Source: UBA1067 sp050874585
GTDB taxonomy: Bacteria > Verrucomicrobiota > Kiritimatiellia > RFP12 > UBA1067
DNA length: 12,796 nucleotides
Reading direction: 5' to 3'
NCBI GenBank assembly: GCA_050874585.1
Contig: JBNMKZ010000067.1
Span: forward strand, 1-12,796
In this document: piece after piece, positions 1-7,615 of the stretch
How the letters are laid out: the number at the start of each line of letters is the position of its first letter
Numbering within the stretch: the first letter of the stretch is position 1
Notes under the pieces: generated by a model
The model's database searches: none
The model's input: only the letters and a program-made list of their open reading frames with translations
Told to the model about the DNA's origin: nothing
Translations under genes and position numbers: made by a program

Positions 1-3000
1 GGAGAACTCGCGGCCCTGGAAGCGATAGCGAACTGCCGCAAGGGCGGGTACATTTACCTCCTCCGTTATGACATTGCCCCAGGCGTCGTAGGTCCAGCGG
101 GCGACGATTTCGCCGCGCTCGTCGGCGTAGCCCCAGACCGTCCCCTGGATGTCGGTGAGCGCGGCGTAGTTGCGTCCGCCCACACGGACGGCGAGAAGAT
201 TATCGACACCTGGCCCCCAGAGGTAGGCGCGAAGCACATTCCCCTCTTCGTCGACATCAGCGAGACAGTGGTCGCCGTCCCAGACATGCCGCTCCGTCCC
301 CTCCGCGTTCACGGTCGCCGTGCGCCGCCCGAGCGCGTCGTAGCGGTAGGATTCCGCCACCACCCCGTTCGTCGAGACCGAGACGAGGCGGTAGAGTCCG
401 TCCCACGCGAGGTCGAGCACATCGCTTCCGCGCCGGATGCGCGTCACGCATCCCGCCGCGTCGTACCCGTATGCGCCGTCCGTCCACGCGGCGAGCCGGT
501 CGCCGGTTCCGAGCGTATAGGCGACATTGCCGCCCGCATCGCCAACCTTCGCGAGACGATTCCCCGCCGCATCGTAGCGGTAGGAAACGCCGCCGTCGGA
601 CGCGAGGCGGTCCGCCGCGTCGTAGCCGTAGGCGCGGTCGAGGCGGCTTCCCCCGAGGTCGTGCCGCCGCGAGACGACGCGCCCGATCGCGTCGTAGGCG
701 TAGTCGAGGCCGCCGAGGCGCTCCCCCGCCGCCGTCCGCCACGCGACGTTCGTCACGCGGTCCATCACGTCGTAGGCGTACGAGGCCGTGACGCCGCCCG
801 GGAGCGCCACGGACGAGACCAGCCCGTTCCACGGGCAGTAGGCGTACGCGACCGTCCCGGCGGGCGAGTCGGTCCGCGTACGCCGCCCCGCCGCGTCCCA
901 CGCGTTCGAGACCGCGCCCGCGCCGCCCGAGGCCGCGATCAGCAGCCCGTCCGCGTCCCACGCGAAGCGGAGCGTCTCGCCGGGATAGTCCGCCGAGGCG
1001 AGGCGGCCCGCCGCGTCGTAGCCGTACGAGACCCCCGTCCCGTCGAAGCGCGCCTCGGACGCGACGAGCCCGCCGAGGAGGTAGCTGCGCGTCGCCACCC
1101 GCCCCTCCAGGTTCGTGACGGCGGCGATCCGCCCGTTCCCGTCGAGGGCGTACGACTCGGCAAGCCGCCCGAGCGCGTCGCGAATGGCGACGACATTGAG
1201 CTGGGGATCGTGCGAAACGGAGAACAAGCCATTCGTCACGCCATCGACGACGCGGCCCACGTGGACGGGAAGCCCGAGCACCCACTTGAAGAGATCCTCA
1301 CGACCAAGCGCATCGACATGGCGGACGATCCTCGTGCCGCCCCCGTCGTACACGAACGACTCGCATGTGCCGTCCGGACGGGTGACGGCAATCGGGCGAC
1401 CGCGCCAGTTGCGGACAAAGGACGTCACCCTCGGATTCCCCCCTGGCCCGGGGCTCGACTCCGAAATGACGTTTCCGAGCAAATCGCGCGCTAATGCGAC
1501 GGACGGAAGGCCGTCCTGCGAAATCACCGACACGAGGCCGTCCGCCCCGTAGTCAAAGTACGCCACGCCACCGTCCGGGCCGATGACGGAGAGCGGGCGA
1601 CCGTCCGCCGTGCAGGACACCCGGGTGACGAGCCTGGGGTCGGCCTCCCCGGCACCGAAGACCGTAAAGTCCGATCCCTCCGCCGTCCATGAGGAGATCC
1701 GCCCCTCCGGCGAGACGGTGCGGCTCGGGATGCTGAGCCCGTCGTTCCAGGAGAAGTGCGTCACCTGCGGACTCCCGCCACCGAGCGCATCGGATCGGCG
1801 AATCACCCGCAGGCTCTCGTCGTACGCCAGCGTCCGAACGTGGCGCCCACCCGTCGACGAGTCGGACCGGACGATCCGGACGAGTTCGCCCCGTGGGCCG
1901 TATGTCCGTCCCACGGTCTCTGCGCCTGTCCTGCGGAGCGTCTCACGCATCATCTTGTCGTATTCAAGGCGTGTCGCCGCAACGCCTCCCGCCACGGGCC
2001 TGCGCTCGACCGTGAAGCCGTCCCCGAACACAAGGGAACTCGCAAGGAGACCGCCATCCATCTCCGTTCGCGTACAGCGGACCGTCTGCGAGTCATCGGG
2101 ACGAACATAAGTGAAGTAAGCGGACAACCCGTCCGCACCGGTTCGCCGAGAGAGAACGGGACGCAGGGCCGCGATCCCAGCCTCGGACGACGCAACGGAA
2201 AGCATCGGGGACAGGAACGTCGTATCCGAGCTCCTCCGTGTACCAGGGGCGGGGATTGAGACATAGGAATAGGCATTTGTCGAGGCACGGGGACCGTCGT
2301 GCCGGACGACGCGGGAGAGGATATCCCAGTCCCCATGACGGGCGTAGGCAAGCTCAACAAAAACGGAGGAATCCGGTGAATCCACACGGACGAGAAGCCC
2401 ATCCGCATAGGAGAACGACAGGAACCTGCCGCTGGAATGGCCGACGCGAACAACGGGCCCGCGGGGCGTTTCGCGCTCAAGCGTGACCTTCATGCCGCCC
2501 CAGGACGTGATTGACGAGAGCCGGCCAGCGGAGTTGAAGGCGTAGCGCAACCGATCGGGCGTCACAAGCTCGTAGCCCCCGTCCTCGGAACGGCGGAGCT
2601 CGTCGCCCGACTCGTCGAACGCACGCCCACCAGGCTGAAGCGACGGAAAGCGGCGAATCGAGTCAGATGCACCCGCCTCACCCGCAAGATAGACCCAGAC
2701 ACCGCCGTTGCGGTCGGCGACATACGACTCATAGCCGTGCACCCAGCCCGCGCCGAGAGTCGAGGCATCCGCCGTCTGGCTGTCGTAGTGGCGACGGAAG
2801 ACGAGATCAAGGCCAGGGCAGGCAATGCGCAGGTCGACCTCCGTCTCGTAGACCGTTCCATCCACATAGCCGACCGGATCGCCCGTCGTGTCGCCCCCGA
2901 AGGAACCGGGGCTGTCGCCATCCGCGTTGGGCGTCGTCGTCCCGGCGAACGCACCCCACAGGACGAGCGAGCCGAGGGCCGCCGCGACTATGCGCACGAG

Positions 3001-3069
3001 CGCGCGGGCGGGAGACCCCCATCTCGCGGCCACGCCGACCGCACGGAAAACTGTATCACCGAACCCCAT
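1..3069 (-). CDS. RHS/YD-repeat secreted protein, C-terminus cut off by the window edge
   Basis: A single uninterrupted frame runs from an ATG at 3069 to the left edge (1023 codons, no stop), so this is a partial gene. The N-terminus carries a signal-peptide-like stretch (about residues 24-43, ALVRIVAAALGSLVLWGAFA). A DUF6531-like opening follows at about residues 62-115, with DPVGYVDGTVYETEVDL, FRRHYDS and LGAGWVHGYE. From about residue 675 come classic YD repeats (YGYDAAGRL, YAYDVMDRV, YAYDAIGRV, YRYDAAGNRL, YRYDALGRR). The last visible residues, RYRFQGREFS, match the conserved motif at the end of RHS cores, just before the variable tip. In known RHS proteins the repeats form a hollow shell that encloses a C-terminal toxin or other variable domain. 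That domain, and any immunity gene, would lie to the left of base 1. No Shine-Dalgarno sequence precedes the ATG, and a good promoter ends only 10 bases upstream. Family assignment is secure; a toxin role is inference. Confidence 0.93.
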   Translation of the reverse strand, partial: MGFGDTVFRAVGVAARWGSPARALVRIVAAALGSLVLWGAFAGTTTPNADGDSPGSFGGDTTGDPVGYVDGTVYETEVDLRIACPGLDLVFRRHYDSQTADASTLGAGWVHGYESYVADRNGGVWVYLAGEAGASDSIRRFPSLQPGGRAFDESGDELRRSEDGGYELVTPDRLRYAFNSAGRLSSITSWGGMKVTLERETPRGPVVRVGHSSGRFLSFSYADGLLVRVDSPDSSVFVELAYARHGDWDILSRVVRHDGPRASTNAYSYVSIPAPGTRRSSDTTFLSPMLSVASSEAGIAALRPVLSRRTGADGLSAYFTYVRPDDSQTVRCTRTEMDGGLLASSLVFGDGFTVERRPVAGGVAATRLEYDKMMRETLRRTGAETVGRTYGPRGELVRIVRSDSSTGGRHVRTLAYDESLRVIRRSDALGGGSPQVTHFSWNDGLSIPSRTVSPEGRISSWTAEGSDFTVFGAGEADPRLVTRVSCTADGRPLSVIGPDGGVAYFDYGADGLVSVISQDGLPSVALARDLLGNVISESSPGPGGNPRVTSFVRNWRGRPIAVTRPDGTCESFVYDGGGTRIVRHVDALGREDLFKWVLGLPVHVGRVVDGVTNGLFSVSHDPQLNVVAIRDALGRLAESYALDGNGRIAAVTNLEGRVATRSYLLGGLVASEARFDGTGVSYGYDAAGRLASADYPGETLRFAWDADGLLIAASGGAGAVSNAWDAAGRRTRTDSPAGTVAYAYCPWNGLVSSVALPGGVTASYAYDVMDRVTNVAWRTAAGERLGGLDYAYDAIGRVVSRRHDLGGSRLDRAYGYDAADRLASDGGVSYRYDAAGNRLAKVGDAGGNVAYTLGTGDRLAAWTDGAYGYDAAGCVTRIRRGSDVLDLAWDGLYRLVSVSTNGVVAESYRYDALGRRTATVNAEGTERHVWDGDHCLADVDEEGNVLRAYLWGPGVDNLLAVRVGGRNYAALTDIQGTVWGYADERGEIVARWTYDAWGNVITEEVNVPALAAVRYRFQGREFS

Positions 3070-3079
3070 AGATGAGCGA

Positions 3080-3109
3080 ATTGTATCATATTCCTCATTC
3101 CCCTGTAAA
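3080..3109 (-). promoter_or_regulatory. Sigma70-type promoter for the RHS gene
   Basis: On the minus strand a TTTACA box (3104-3109, 5 of 6 to TTGACA) is followed by an 18-base spacer and a TACAAT box (3080-3085, 5 of 6 to TATAAT). The -10 box ends 10 bases before the RHS start codon, so transcription would begin only about 2-4 bases before the ATG. Either the mRNA is nearly leaderless or the true start codon is further downstream. The overlapping TATGAT (3085-3090) is a poorer choice because no -35 box sits at the right distance. Confidence 0.6.
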
Positions 3110-3489
3110 GGCACCCTTATCCCGGATTTTTGACCGCAGTTTGCCATAATAACGGACACTGTCAACAAAGACGGACTGAAAATTACAAACTCGCGTGGCC
3201 AGCAAAAGCAGAAAGCACCACGCCTGAGAGGTAGTACAGGAAGTGGGTGCTGAACGACCCCAATGGGGATGTTCCGCGCCGCTGGAGCGACAAGGAACGG
3301 ACACATCAGGCGGGCCTGCGCATCTCTCCGCGCCCGTTCGCGCGGAAGCACGCGCTCGCATCGGCCTGAATCGGCGCGGAAATGCCCATCACAAACGGGT
3401 TTTTTGACGATTATAGAGAGTGGAGAGACCCGTCGCCACGGGTGGAGACAGGCGTGACGACGGGAAAGCACCTTAGTCCTTTCCCTTTA

Positions 3490-3581
3490 GGTTGCGCAAC
3501 CTCGACCCTTCGGGTTGCGCATCCCAGACCCGTTAGGTTGCGCAACCTAGACCCCTTGGGTTGCGCATCCCAACCCGTTCC
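3490..3581. repeat. Tandem array of four 23-base units with a palindromic core
   Basis: Four units start at 3490, 3513, 3536 and 3559, exactly 23 bases apart. Each begins GGTTGCGCA followed by ACCT (units 1 and 3) or TCCC (units 2 and 4), then a spacer of the type AGACCCNTTN that varies slightly. Units 1 and 3 sit in the 14-base perfect palindrome AGGTTGCGCAACCT (3489-3502 and 3535-3548). Units 2 and 4 carry GGGTTGCGCATCCC (3512-3525 and 3558-3571). The alternation gives a higher-order period of 46. The array lies about 150 bases past the EamA stop and about 420 bases upstream of the RHS start. Possible roles are an operator array for a dimeric DNA-binding protein, an RNA structure, or an intergenic repeat family; the sequence does not decide between them. 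Confidence 0.9.
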
Positions 3582-3732
3582 CTTCGGCAAGACTCGCGCC
3601 CCAGGTGGGCATCTCTCGACTTACCCGTTGGCATTCCCCATCCGTTTGAAGCCGCGAACAGGCTGTGACATATCCAGGGGATAGCCCATCCCGAGCCGTC
3701 AGGTTTTGGCAGGGAAAATCAACGGAAGCCAA

Positions 3733-4614
3733 TCAGCCCCCTATGCACAGGAAGATGACACCCGCGATGATGACAAGAAGTGCCATCCCCTTCCGCAGGA
3801 GATTCGTCTCGTGAAAGAGACGCGCCCCCAAAACAAACGTGATTACAACCGAGAATCGCCGCAGGAGCGCGCAGGCCGAAATCGGCACGTCCGGGAGCGC
3901 AAGCCCATTGAAATAAAGCCAGTCGGCAACCATCAGCAAGATTCCCACAAACGGAATCGTCCATCGCCATTCGAAGCGATCGTGCGCGAGGCCCATGATT
4001 CGACCCGAAAGGAGGAAGATTCCGTAGCAGACAACGAGAAAGACCTGGAACCAGAATTGCGTCGCCTCGACCGGTGCACCGACGACCTGGAAGACATACT
4101 TGTCAAACACGGCCGAAACCGCCGAGAAAAACGCACCCGCAAAGGCACACCAGATGGCCCGGTTGCGGAGGAAGTCAATGCCCTCGTGCTTCCCCGCCCA
4201 TGAGAAGACAAAGTAGCCGAAAAAGACGAGCAGCATGCCAATCGCCTGAATGATGCCGGGCATTTCCCCATAGAGGAAGAAGGCCACGACGAAGACGAGT
4301 GCCGGGGAACTCGCCCGAATGGGCGTCGCAATTGAAATGGGCAGCGTCCGAAGTCCCTTGAACGTGAATATCCACGAGATGGAGACAATCAGGGACTTCA
4401 GGGCCGCCAGGACAAGGACGCGTCCGCCCGGTGAGAGCATCGCCGCGAGATCGCCTCGAAGGGCCACGGTCGAGACGAATGCCGCGCATCCGAAGGACGT
4501 CGAGCACAGCAGGACGGGAAGAACCGCATTCGAGCGGACGCTCGCCTTTTTCGCAAGGTCATAGAGGGCGAGGAAGAAGGCACTCGCCAGAATCCAAATC
4601 GTCCAGGTTGCCAC
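3733..4614 (-). CDS. EamA/DMT-superfamily membrane transporter
   Basis: The 293-residue protein is almost wholly hydrophobic, with about ten membrane-spanning segments (roughly residues 4-20, 30-52, 65-85, 92-114, 120-141, 150-172, 184-205, 217-240, 246-268 and 273-292). This matches the two five-helix halves of the drug/metabolite transporter (EamA) family in length and layout. Family members export or exchange small metabolites across the inner membrane; the substrate cannot be read from sequence. The start is a GTG (4612-4614) preceded by GAGG seven bases upstream. An in-frame TGA lies nine bases before the GTG, which rules out a longer form. The gene begins two bases after the HNH stop, so translation is probably coupled. 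Its place as last gene of the lysA cluster could hint at amino acid or precursor export, but this is weak inference. Confidence 0.88.
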   Translation of the reverse strand: MATWTIWILASAFFLALYDLAKKASVRSNAVLPVLLCSTSFGCAAFVSTVALRGDLAAMLSPGGRVLVLAALKSLIVSISWIFTFKGLRTLPISIATPIRASSPALVFVVAFFLYGEMPGIIQAIGMLLVFFGYFVFSWAGKHEGIDFLRNRAIWCAFAGAFFSAVSAVFDKYVFQVVGAPVEATQFWFQVFLVVCYGIFLLSGRIMGLAHDRFEWRWTIPFVGILLMVADWLYFNGLALPDVPISACALLRRFSVVITFVLGARLFHETNLLRKGMALLVIIAGVIFLCIGG

Positions 4615-4616
4615 GG

Positions 4617-4928
4617 TTAGTCCTCAGGTGCATCCGCCGTCGGGAAGAGCTTGTCGAGAATTTGCTCGGCGGGCGTGTAGGCTTTCTTGCGGGAGTTACA
4701 GTCCTTGCAGCACGGGACGCAGTTGCCGCGTGTCGACCGTCCGCCGCGCGCGACGGGAATCACGTGATCCAGCGTCAGGTTCTCCGCGCCGACCTTCCGA
4801 TGGCAATAATGGCAGACACCAGCGGCAATCTGCGCCTTCCACCAGTCCGTTGCCCGCAATTCCCGCGCCCGTGCGCGCTCACGCTTCACATGAACGGGGT
4901 CGGGATTCAAGTCCAACCAGTCCTCCAT
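4617..4928 (-). CDS. Small HNH endonuclease-like protein
   Basis: This 103-residue protein contains a zinc-ribbon HNH motif: CHYC (C39, C42), LDHVIPVARGG with D54-H55, N69, and CCKDCNSRKK, where C74 and C77 complete the likely zinc site and N78 takes the place of the last His. The N-terminal 30 residues are charged and probably helical (KRERARARELRATDWW). HNH domains of this type cut or nick DNA with one metal ion. Stand-alone proteins of about 100 residues occur in phage packaging, homing and defence settings, but many are uncharacterised. The ATG at 4928 begins three bases after the miaB stop, with an AAAGGG sequence about ten bases upstream inside miaB. Having this gene inside a lysA-miaB housekeeping cluster is unusual. 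The family is clear; its cellular role is unknown. Confidence 0.9.
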   Translation of the reverse strand: MEDWLDLNPDPVHVKRERARARELRATDWWKAQIAAGVCHYCHRKVGAENLTLDHVIPVARGGRSTRGNCVPCCKDCNSRKKAYTPAEQILDKLFPTADAPED

Positions 4929-4931
4929 CCG

Positions 4932-6323
4932 TCACGCCCTTTCCGCATCACACGCAACGAGGCATCCGATGAGAATCTGCGGATGAGCCTCACGAATCTT
5001 CACGCGGACGAGCGAGCCGACCGGCGGCTTCGCGGCATCCGCCGGCGAGTCCCAGACGACGATGCGGTTGCCGCCGTCCCGGCCGCTCATCCGTTCGCGG
5101 TTCCGTTTGCTCGGCCCTTCCACCATCACCTCACGCACCGTCCCGACAAGCCGCTCGTTCCGCCGCTGGCCGCGGCACTCCTGATCGGCCAGCAGCACCT
5201 GGTCGCGGCGTTCCTTTTCCGCCGTTGGGACATCATCCGGCAGCGCGGCACTTCGCGTCCCCGGGCGCGGCGAATACTTGAAGATGAACGAATTGTCGAA
5301 CCCTGCCTCTTCCATCAGCGAACGCGTCGCCTCGAAGTCGGCTTCCGTCTCACCCGGATACCCGACGATGACATCCGTCGTCACCGAAAACTCCGCGTCC
5401 AGTGCACGAAGCTTGGCGACAGCCGCCAGATACTCCGCCCGCGTATAATGCCGCCCCATCTCAAGAAGGACGCGGTCGCTCCCGGACTGAACGGGCAGGT
5501 GCAGGTGGCGGCAAACCTTCGGGAACTCCCGGTAGGCGCGAATCAGTTCGTCCGTGCACCCCTTCGGATGGGCGGACGTAAAGCGAATGCGCTCGATGCC
5601 CGGGATGGCGGAGAGTGCCTCCAACAGGCGCGGAAAGGCCTCCGTATAGCCGCCGGGACTTGGCAAATCCGCCGCGTCCCACGCCGGATTCCGTACGCCG
5701 TAGCGAAGGACACTCTGCCCGAGGAGGCAAACCTCCTTCACGCCGTGCGCGGCCAGTGCCTTCACTTCGGCCACGACTTCCCGCGCCGGACGCGAGTACT
5801 CGTGTCCGCGAACATCCGGGACAATGCAGTAGCTGCAGCGGTTGTCACATCCGACCAGAATCGTGACGAACGCCTGAAAGGCCGCCGCTCCCGACGCGGG
5901 CGCGGCAAACGTGTGCGCATCAAGGCCCGCCGGCACGGCATCCTCGCCCACGTCGAGAATGCGCTCGTGGCGCTTTTCAAGCCGATTGCGCACAACCTTC
6001 TCAACAATGCGCGGAATCATCCCCACTGCACGCGGGCCGACGGCAAAGTCAAGCCGCGGCAACTTCTTGAAGACCTCGTCCCCAAGACGCTTGACCGCGC
6101 AGCCCATCAGGCCGGTCACCTTGCCAGCGGCAATCAGGTTCCCCGTCTTGCCGACGGCCTTTTCCTCAGCCTTCTGACGCACGGTGCAGCTGTTGACGAT
6201 GACGAGTTCGGCGGACTTCTCGTCCGCCGCCTTCTCGTGCCCGGCGGCCAAGAGGAGCGCCTCGACGGCCTCGGAGTCGCGCACGTTCATCTGACAGCCG
6301 TAGGTATGAATCAGGAACTTCAT
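4932..6323 (-). CDS. miaB: tRNA-2-methylthio-N6-dimethylallyladenosine synthase MiaB
   Basis: MiaB is a cytoplasmic radical SAM methylthiotransferase that converts i6A37 to ms2i6A37 in tRNAs reading UNN codons. The 463-residue length is normal. The N-terminal UPF0004 domain shows TYGCQMNVRDSE with the three cluster-binding cysteines C10, C46 and C75. The radical SAM site is GCDNRCSYC, with C159, C163 and C166 in CxxxCxxC. The C-terminal 75 residues, from LVGTVREVMVEGPS to the end, form a TRAM RNA-binding domain. TYGCQMN favours MiaB over RimO or MtaB. Two usually conserved spots are variant: LLGQSVLRYG where LLGQNVNSY is common, and VRGHEYSRP. The ATG at 6323 lies two bases after the lysA stop and has no clear Shine-Dalgarno sequence, which suggests translational coupling to lysA. 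The miaA partner is not in the window. Confidence 0.95.
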   Translation of the reverse strand: MKFLIHTYGCQMNVRDSEAVEALLLAAGHEKAADEKSAELVIVNSCTVRQKAEEKAVGKTGNLIAAGKVTGLMGCAVKRLGDEVFKKLPRLDFAVGPRAVGMIPRIVEKVVRNRLEKRHERILDVGEDAVPAGLDAHTFAAPASGAAAFQAFVTILVGCDNRCSYCIVPDVRGHEYSRPAREVVAEVKALAAHGVKEVCLLGQSVLRYGVRNPAWDAADLPSPGGYTEAFPRLLEALSAIPGIERIRFTSAHPKGCTDELIRAYREFPKVCRHLHLPVQSGSDRVLLEMGRHYTRAEYLAAVAKLRALDAEFSVTTDVIVGYPGETEADFEATRSLMEEAGFDNSFIFKYSPRPGTRSAALPDDVPTAEKERRDQVLLADQECRGQRRNERLVGTVREVMVEGPSKRNRERMSGRDGGNRIVVWDSPADAAKPPVGSLVRVKIREAHPQILIGCLVACDAERA

Positions 6324-6325
6324 CG

Positions 6326-7594
6326 TCAGTCAACAAGCGTCGCGAAGTAGTCGTCCAGCGTCTCGGCGCGGCGGATTTGGCGCACCGACCCGTCGGACTC
6401 CAGGAGAAGTTCCGCACTGCGAAGCTTGCCGTTGTACTGAAAACCCATCGAGTGCCCGTGCGCCCCTGCGTCACAAATGACGACAAGATCGCCGCGCTCC
6501 AGCACAGGAAGGACACGCTGAATCGCGAACTTGTCGTTGTTCTCGCAGAGCGAGCCCGTCACGTCGTAGACGCTCGTCTCGCCGCTCTGCTCCTTGCCAG
6601 GCACGACAATCTCGTGATAGGCCCCGTAGAGCGCCGGTCGCATCAGGTTCGCCATGCAGGCGTCAAGCCCCGCGTAAAGGCGATAGGTGTTCTTGATGTG
6701 GCGGACACGCGCCACGAGATAGCCGTACGGACCCGTAATGCACCGACCGCACTCCATGAACAGCTTGAGCGGCTTCAGTCCACGCCCAACGACCATCTCG
6801 TCGTAGGCCTTCTCGATGCCCTTGCCGACGTACTCAAGGTCCATCGCCGTCTGCTCCGGACGGTAGGGAATGCCGATGCCACCGCCAATATTGACGAATT
6901 CAAAGGTAATCCCGACCTTTTCCGTCAGTTCGGCCACCAAATCGAAGAGCAACTTTGCCGTATCGATGATGTAGTCGGGATCCAGTTCGTTCGAGGCGAC
7001 CATCGTGTGGAGGCCAAAGCGCGTCACACCCGCCGCCTTCATCTTGGCATAGCAGTCGAAGAGTTGCTCACGCGTAAAACCGTACTTGGCCTCCTCGGGC
7101 TTGCCGATAATGGCGTTGCCGCCCTTGAGCGGACCCGGGTTGTAACGACAGCAGAACACGTGCTGCGCCGCCGCGTCGGAGAGCGGACGCGCCGCGAGTT
7201 CAGGCACGGCTTCGCACAGGTAGTCCCAGTGCGTAATGTCGTCGAGATTGATGATGGCCCCGAGTTCCCAGGCCTTTCGAAACTCCTCGGCCGGCGTATC
7301 GTTCGACGTGAACATGATGGATTCGCCGACATTCCCGACGCGCTCGGCCAGGACGAGTTCGGCCATGGACGAGCAGTCGCTGCCAAAATCGAACTCCTTC
7401 AGGAGTGTCATCAGGTGCGGGTTCGGCGTCGCCTTGACGGCGAAATACTCGCGGAAGCCCTTGTTCCAGGCAAACGCCTTCTTCAACCGCCGCGCATTCT
7501 CGCGAATCGCCCGGGCATCATAAATATGGAAAGGCGTCGGCCATTTCGCCGCGATTTCTTCCAACTTCGCCTTGTCAAACGGGAGTTTTCTCAT
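6326..7594 (-). CDS. lysA: Diaminopimelate decarboxylase
   Basis: LysA removes CO2 from meso-diaminopimelate to give L-lysine, the last step of bacterial lysine synthesis, using PLP. The 422-residue protein is a fold-type III (alanine racemase-like) decarboxylase. PLP lysine K54 is in FAVKATPNPH, H196 in LHTMVASNEL, the phosphate-binding glycines are in NIGGGIGIPYRPEQ (237-239), and ECGR is at 281-284. MRPALYGAYH (318-327) and GSLCENND (347-354), with C350 and E351 from the neighbouring subunit's site, are also present, as is Y387. HTMVASNEL replaces the more usual HIGSQ, and CENND replaces CESGD, so it belongs to a divergent LysA branch. A related decarboxylase acting on another substrate, such as carboxynorspermidine, is less likely. 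The ATG at 7594 was chosen because GGAGA precedes it by about ten bases; a longer TTG start at 7621 would run into the terminator hairpin. First gene of the four-gene cluster. Confidence 0.88.
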   Translation of the reverse strand: MRKLPFDKAKLEEIAAKWPTPFHIYDARAIRENARRLKKAFAWNKGFREYFAVKATPNPHLMTLLKEFDFGSDCSSMAELVLAERVGNVGESIMFTSNDTPAEEFRKAWELGAIINLDDITHWDYLCEAVPELAARPLSDAAAQHVFCCRYNPGPLKGGNAIIGKPEEAKYGFTREQLFDCYAKMKAAGVTRFGLHTMVASNELDPDYIIDTAKLLFDLVAELTEKVGITFEFVNIGGGIGIPYRPEQTAMDLEYVGKGIEKAYDEMVVGRGLKPLKLFMECGRCITGPYGYLVARVRHIKNTYRLYAGLDACMANLMRPALYGAYHEIVVPGKEQSGETSVYDVTGSLCENNDKFAIQRVLPVLERGDLVVICDAGAHGHSMGFQYNGKLRSAELLLESDGSVRQIRRAETLDDYFATLVD

Positions 7595-7615
7595 CTCTCT
7601 CTTTTCTCCAAATAG

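Larger units (their letters stand above)
3070..3732. other. 663-base non-coding region between the EamA gene and the RHS gene
   Basis: No convincing gene was found on either strand. The region holds the RHS promoter (3080-3109), a cluster of small inverted repeats (CCCC-AAT-GGGG at 3258-3268; CGCT-GG-AGCG at 3280-3289 inside GTTCC/GGAAC arms at 3271-3298; ACCCGT-CGCC-ACGGGT at 3428-3443), the 23-base tandem array (3490-3581), and GGGAT-AGCCC-ATCCC at 3678-3692. The part nearest the RHS start (about 3070-3200) is visibly richer in A and T than the coding DNA. No rRNA or tRNA signature was recognised. No clear terminator follows the EamA stop codon. Confidence 0.7.

Noticed and set aside
268..1494. 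Plus-strand open frame of 408 codons, and a minus-strand frame at 257-1285
   Set aside because: Both are out-of-frame shadows of the GC-rich YD core; the true frame gives clear YD repeats and runs continuously from 3069 to base 1.
3490..3581. Possible CRISPR array
   Set aside because: The variable parts are only about 10 bases and are themselves similar, so there are no true spacers, and no cas genes are present.
3677..3692. Hairpin GGGAT-AGCCC-ATCCC as a terminator for the EamA cluster
   Set aside because: The stem is five pairs and no T-run follows it on the minus strand.
3706..4203. Plus-strand frame of 165 codons
   Set aside because: It is antisense to the transporter gene, and its highly charged composition is the usual mirror of hydrophobic membrane codons.
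4431..6350. Plus-strand open frame of about 639 codons
   Set aside because: It lies antisense to miaB, the HNH gene and the start of EamA, is rich in Arg/His/Ala as expected for a shadow frame, and has no recognisable domain.
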